Origin: Lepas anatifera
Lineage: Eukaryota; Arthropoda; Thecostraca; Lepadidae
Direction: 5' to 3'
NCBI GenBank assembly: GCA_034440635.1
Contig: JAOTON010000333.1
Location: 1,522,888-1,586,887, forward strand
Length of the DNA: 64,000 bases
Part shown: one piece after another, positions 59,596 through 64,000 of the stretch
Numbering within the stretch: the first letter of the stretch is position 1
Layout: every line of letters starts with the position of its first letter
Notes under the pieces: generated by a model
The model's database searches: none
What the model saw: the letters and a program-made list of their open reading frames with translations, nothing else
Told to the model about the DNA's origin: nothing
Program-made: the position numbers and the translations under genes

Positions 59596-61250
59596 GGTCC
59601 CCTGATTTCTCGGGGCCACTCGAACTGGCTTCTGATGCCTGACGAGCTTATCTGGGCCCCTTGAGCTGAACTGAGCGCTCCTGAGATGGTTTTGGGCAGC
59701 ATGAACTGTTCTAGGATGCATAAACTGAGCTAGGAGCCGTGACCTTGAACAGGGCCCCGTGAGTTGGCCAGACTTATATCCACCGACCTGGGGTTCCCCT
59801 GAGCTGAGCTGGGACCGTAAAGCCATTATTGTCCCTTGAGCTAATCTGATCCCCTGTGGTGCACAGAAGACCCTAAACTTATCTGAGGCCCCTGAACAGT
59901 AATAGGGCCCCTGCCCTGAAATTGGGTTATAAGTTTTAATTGAAACCCTGAACTGCTCTCAAACCCCATATATGCCGACAAGGGGCTCCCTGGATGATCC
60001 GGGCAGCCCTTAAGCTTATCTGGTCATCAGAGCTAATATCGGCCTCTGTGTTGAACTGAGGGCCCCCGAGATGGTCAGGGGACCCCCTATAAGGTTTACA
60101 GCCACTGACCTGGCGGCCGTGAGCTTGAAATGGGCTCCTTGAGATGTTCTGAGAAAGTGGCGTATTCGGGGAGGGGGTCCCTGGGGGCCATGGACCCCCT
60201 TGACTGACATTATGCACTAAAAACACGAACATTGATCCTGGGGGCCCTGAGCTTGGTCCGGGGGTCCTTCCGAGCTATCTCATGAGGCCCCCGATAATCG
60301 GTATCGAGGACTCCAGAGTACCGAATACATTGATGTATTGGATTTTCGGGGACCCCCGTGCTCACTCTCAGGGGGTCCCGAGCTTTGCCTCTGGGGCCCC
60401 TGAGTTGGGGTTTTAGGGGCCCCTGAGCTTATCCTTCAGGGGCCCTGAGCTTGGCGTCTGGGGGCCCTCCGAGCTTTGTCTCGGTGGCCCTCCGAGCTCT
60501 TGTCTCAGGGAGCTCCTGGGAGCTTGCGTGTCAGGGGACCCCCGAGCTTGGTCTTAGGGGTGCCCTTTGCTTCGTCTCAGGCACCCTTTCTCCGAGCTTA
60601 GTGTCAGGGGACCTCGCTTGGTCTCAGGGGCAATCTGAGGGAATCGGATAAACAGGGCCGACCGCACAATTGAAAACAGAAGCACTGGAAGAGAAAAACC
60701 TGATCCTGCATCCATACCCCGTTTTTTTTCTCTCCACCTGAGTTTGTGTCTTAGGTCCTCCGAACTCGGTCCCTGAATGCTTGAGGAGCCTGATTTGAGT
60801 GGAGGGGGGCTGGGAGGCTTTGAAGCTGGCATAGGCTGGGGAGGAGGCAAGAGGAAGGGGGAGAGGCCTTGAGTTGGACTGGCCGGGACACTTCGACGGG
60901 TCCTTGTGTTCCAGAGCTTGGTCTCAGGGCCCCCTGAGCGCGGTCTCAGGGTATCCCTGAAATTGGACTCAGGGGCCCCGAGCTTGGTCTCGGGGTCCCC
61001 TTGAGCTTGGTCTCAGGGTCCCTGAGCTTGGGTCTCGTGGGTCCCTGAGCTTGGTCTCAGGGGTCTAGGGCTCCCTTGGGGTGCCCTGACTATTGAAATC
61101 GAAGGACTGATGAGTGGGGGCACGAGCATTGGCCTCAAGAGGACCCAGAGTTTGGTCTCAGGGGCCCCCAGGCCTGGGTTCAGGACCCTGATGTCGGCAT
61201 TGAGGGGCTCCAGAGTACCGATCATTACTCTCGGGGGGAGGGGCCTCGAG
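59596..61250. repeat. decayed GC-rich short-unit array
   Basis: Recurrent phrases of the type GGGGCCCCTGAGCTTGGTCTCAGG, in units of roughly 20-30 bp, are clearest at 60360-61180 and more diverged at 59600-60300. Units differ by many substitutions and indels, so this is an old minisatellite-like array. Open frames through it are incidental. Confidence 0.7.
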
Positions 61251-61260
61251 GGTCATCTGG

Positions 61261-61480
61261 TTCGCGACCCGGGCTAACGCCCCACCGGCGCAGGAGAGCC
61301 GCATGACAATGTGCTGAAAGCTAACCATATTTCGTTCTTAATGTATCTCTTCATAAGCTCCGCAAGTCAGGTTTATCATTCTTTTCTTTGAAATAACCAA
61401 TAAAGAGTACGTGGTCACCCCCGGATTCGAACCGGACCGCCGCGATCAATAGACAGGGCTTCTTAACCCAATGGCTGAAC
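61261..61480 (-). mobile_element. tRNA-derived SINE, 5'-truncated copy
   Basis: On the minus strand the B-box region GGTTCGAATCCGGGGG is present. The A-box half is deleted, compared with the copy at 62100-62340. The body runs into the same 3' portion (CATTGTCATGCGGCTCTCC) as the intact copy. Confidence 0.55.
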
Positions 61481-62099
61481 AGATGTGACCCGTCAGGAGG
61501 TCACTGACTGGTACAACCCTGCCGAATATGCCAGCCGCTGGCGCCGGGTGCTGTGCTTGTCCCGGGAAAAGGCACGATATAAAGGTGCTTCTAGAAGACG
61601 AACCAAGCATTCTTTGGCTTGAAATTGAACCAAAATTCAGTCTTCCGGAAGAAACTGTAAAAGTAGGTCAAAAATTTTACGTTTTGCACTCAAAACTAAG
61701 CCTAAGCACTACAAAATTTGCCTAGCCACCTCTTAGGTAACTGCTCTTCAGCTAACTGAGGCCTGTCTTCTGACATTTCGAGCGCACAAGTCGGCCATCA
61801 ACTTTTAGCAGGTTTCTGGTGCGCGTGAGAAATGCCGCGTTTTCGCGCAATAAATATTGTCGGATCAACTCAATTTTTCCCCTAGCTGGCCCTTTGTTAT
61901 TCATTGAAAAGGACATAAATTTCTGCTCGTAGCTTAAGAAGTAAAAATTAGAAAAATATAAAACAGTAAAGTTTTACCAAAAATTTCTCAAAAACCATTT
62001 TGGATTTCAACTCAGGGCTTCAGTTTGGGTGTCTGGAGCAGACGGGCTATCATCCTACAAAATTCCAGAGCTCTGGACATCAATTCTCAGGACTGACAG

Positions 62100-62340
62100 A
62101 CGCCAACAACAACTCGCCTGCGGCCTCCGCTAACGCCCCACCGGCGCAGGAGAGCCGCATGACAATGTGCCGAAAGCAAACCATATTTGTTCTTAATGTA
62201 TCTGTTCATAAGCCTGTAAGTCCGTTTTATCATTCTTTTCTTTGAAATAACCAATAAAGAGTACGTGGCCATCCCCGGATTCGAACCGGACCTACGCGAT
62301 CAATAGACAGGGCTTCTAACCACTAGACCACCGTGCATCA
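62100..62340 (-). mobile_element. tRNA-derived SINE with A and B boxes
   Basis: Read on the minus strand, 62336-62263 carries GGTGGTCTAGTGGTTAGAAG (A box) and GGTCCGGTTCGAATCCGGGG (B box and T arm), the internal RNA polymerase III promoter of a Glu/Asp-type tRNA. The two acceptor-stem sides do not pair and the anticodon arm is poor, so it is not a working tRNA. About 150 bp of body follows, ending in a short GTTGTTGTTGG tail. Head, body and TTG tail fit a SINE of about 240 bp. Confidence 0.6.
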
Positions 62341-62499
62341 CTACTCACCCTCCCACTAGCTGAACAGATGTGACCCGTCAGGAGGTCACCGGCTGCGCTA
62401 ACCCGCCGAATATGCCGGGCTCGCTGGCGCCGGGTGCTGTGCTTGTCCTGAAAAAGGCACGACAGGGGAAGGTGTTTTAGAAGACGCAGAACCAAGTAT

Positions 62500-62950
62500 T
62501 CTTTGGCCTGAAATTACTTGTATCGTCGAGCTAGGATCCAAAGCTGTAGCTTCATGCCAAATTCTTCCGCTTCATCCATTTTAAGGGCTTGAAACCATGG
62601 TGAGAAGTAAAGGTGGTCCGATAAATTTTGCATCTTGTAATACATTTTGGACTAATTACTCGAAAGCCATTAGAGATAGGTTGGTAGTATAAGTGAGCGA
62701 AAGGACCGCAAGTAACTTTCCTATTCAGCCATGTCAGTTCTGAGTTTGTGAGGACATGAGCTTCGAACCAGGAGGATGCAAATAAAAAGTTTTTACTGAA
62801 TTTCTTTTTATGCCTATAAAACAAAGAATTTCACATTCACAATGCCCATTTCCAAATATTATCAGGCGGGAAGCAATGTTCTTTCATTATTTGAAATGAA
62901 AACTCAAATCGGTCAATTAGATTGTGAGATATTAACGTTGAAATGAAATG
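62500..62950. other. unit-2-specific segment of the duplication
   Basis: About 0.45 kb present only in the second unit of the segmental duplication. It has no terminal repeats or open frame that would identify it as an insertion. It could equally be ancestral sequence deleted from unit 1. Confidence 0.45.
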
Positions 62951-63425
62951 AACCAAAATTCAGTCTTCCGGAAGAACTGTAAAATGGTAGGTCAAAATTT
63001 TACGTTTTGCACTCAAAACTATGCCCAAGCACTACAAAATTTGCCTAGCCACCCCTAGGTAACTGCCTTTCAGCTAACTGAGGCCTGTCTTCCGACATTT
63101 CGAGCGCACAAGTCGGCCATCAACTTATAGCAGGTTTTTGCGCGCGTGAGAAATGCCGCGTTTTCGCGCAACAAATATTGTCGGATCAACTCATTTTTCT
63201 TCCTATCTTGCCCTCTTGTTATCCATTGAAAAGGACATAAATTTCAAGCTCGTAGCTTAAGAAGTAAAAATTAGAAAAAATATAAAACAGAAAAGTTTGA
63301 GCCAAAATTTCTCAAAAACTATTTTTGATTTCAACTTGGGGGCTTCAGTTTGGTGTCTGGAGCAGACGGGCTATCATCCTACAAAATTCCAGAGCTCTGA
63401 CATCAATTATCAGGACTGACAGACG

Positions 63426-63444
63426 CCAACAACAACAACAACAA
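63426..63444. repeat. (CAA)n tract at the unit-2 edge
   Basis: Six CAA units in a row; on the minus strand this is a (TTG)n tail. The sequence beyond (63445-63610) contains GCGCAGGAGAAGCCGGTGACAA, related to the SINE body, so this is the tail of a third, differently arranged SINE-related copy. Confidence 0.7.
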
Positions 63445-64000
63445 GAGACCACGACGAGACCCGTCTGAGCGGCCAGAATAGAGCCGCTTGAGAAATCTCA
63501 ATGCGCTTCGCTCCATGGGATTCGTCATGGCTTTCCGCTGACAACCCCGGCCTTCGGCCTCGGCAGGTGCCGCCTGGCGCAGGAGAAGCCGGTGACAATG
63601 CATGCAGCCAAACAGTTCGGATTGACAGGCGAGTTTTTTCAGCAGTTTGATACTTATAACAACGCAATGTTTGAGTTTTTAGGTTTTGTGTATTCATTAT
63701 GGCTCCATTCAATCCCCTGTCTAGGCCCATGTTTTCCTAAATTAGCATGTCTCTGCATACTGCACCACGCTTGCCCTCTGTTCATATCATCAAATAAATA
63801 AACACACGCATAATGTTTGTTTTGTTAAGCAAAGACTGGGCATGACGAGAAGAAAGAAGATACAATATAAAATATGATGGGGTTTTCCGACGGTATTTCA
63901 CCCATACCTGCAGATTTTCACCAAATTCAGCCTATTTGTTACCGAGCACGCCCCAGCTCGAGACCTCAGCCCCACCACCGAACTGATGTCCTGGATCCGC
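63445..64000. other. right end of window, no gene; cut-off hAT-type terminus
   Basis: No coding region is recognised. The last ten bases, CTGGATCCGC, match the right terminus of the GCGGATCCAG hAT-type MITE families, so an element end is probably cut by the window edge. Confidence 0.4.

Larger units (their letters stand above)
61273..63444. repeat. tandem segmental duplication, two units
   Basis: Unit 1 (61273-62112) and unit 2 (62129-63444) begin with GCTAACGCCCCACCGGCGC and end with GACGCCAACAACAAC. They share long near-identical blocks, for example AACCAAAATTCAGTCTTCCG at 61627 and 62951 and ATGCCGCGTTTTCGCGCAA at 61830 and 63150. Unit 2 has about 0.45 kb (about 62500-62950) absent from unit 1. 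Unit 1 has also lost about 40 bp covering the 5' half of the tRNA-like head. Confidence 0.88.

Noticed and set aside
62263..62336. Functional tRNA gene on the minus strand
   Set aside because: The internal promoter boxes are good, but the acceptor stem does not pair and the anticodon arm is poor; it sits in a duplicated SINE-like unit.

Overview
This is a gene-poor, repeat-rich stretch of animal nuclear DNA. There are no operons, ribosome-binding sites or dense coding. A BEL/Pao LTR retrotransposon, a solute carrier family 22 (SLC22) transporter reading frame, and many small DNA transposons with target-site duplications point to an invertebrate genome. Long CpG-rich tracts alternate with AT-rich intergenic DNA. 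A marine invertebrate, possibly a crustacean, would fit, but the species cannot be read from the sequence. Most of the window encodes no recognisable protein, and the long open frames seen by simple translation are nearly all artefacts of GC-rich or repetitive DNA.

Layout. 1-13.7 kb: unique or low-complexity DNA with CpG-rich patches (7.8-9.4 kb), short tandem repeats (21, 81, 27, 23 and 43 bp units), an (AT)n tract and a 149-bp hAT-type miniature element at 7.35 kb. 13.7-17 kb: a TTAA-flanked element (copy A) with a 1.87-kb non-autonomous hAT-type element inserted at its right edge, then AT tracts and a 278-bp hAT miniature element. 17-28 kb: mostly unique DNA with a GA tract, hAT miniature elements at 18.8, 24.3 and 27.1 kb, and a partial element of another family at 25.5 kb. 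28-31 kb: TTAA elements B and C. 31.9-33.5 kb: a 32-bp-unit minisatellite with a roughly 610-bp higher-order repeat. 34.6-35.8 kb: a 137-bp hAT miniature element and truncated TTAA element E. 37.2-38.6 kb: the only recognisable cellular gene, an SLC22-type transporter, intronless, with a stop in a conserved position and no last transmembrane segments. 39-43 kb: TTAA elements D and G, a 0.46-kb inverted-repeat element and a 363-bp hAT miniature element. 43.2-53.4 kb: a decayed full-length BEL/Pao element with two LTRs. 53.7-54.8 kb: TTAA element F. 54.8-59.5 kb: nothing recognised apart from one lone terminal-repeat relic. 59.6-61.25 kb: a decayed GC-rich short-unit array. 61.27-63.6 kb: a tandem segmental duplication carrying tRNA-derived SINE copies.

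The most interesting signal is the TTAA-element family (copies A-G). Those with the common interior are dense in AGGTCA/TGACCT, the nuclear-receptor half-site, in direct, inverted and everted arrangements. By hand count there are about 8 to 16 exact hexamers per copy, where roughly one or fewer is expected by chance. If receptors bind them, this mobile family has been spreading hormone-response-like clusters, including next to the SLC22 gene. The second strong result is that several short elements show 8-bp target-site duplications that can be read directly, which defines at least five hAT-like non-autonomous families in 64 kb.
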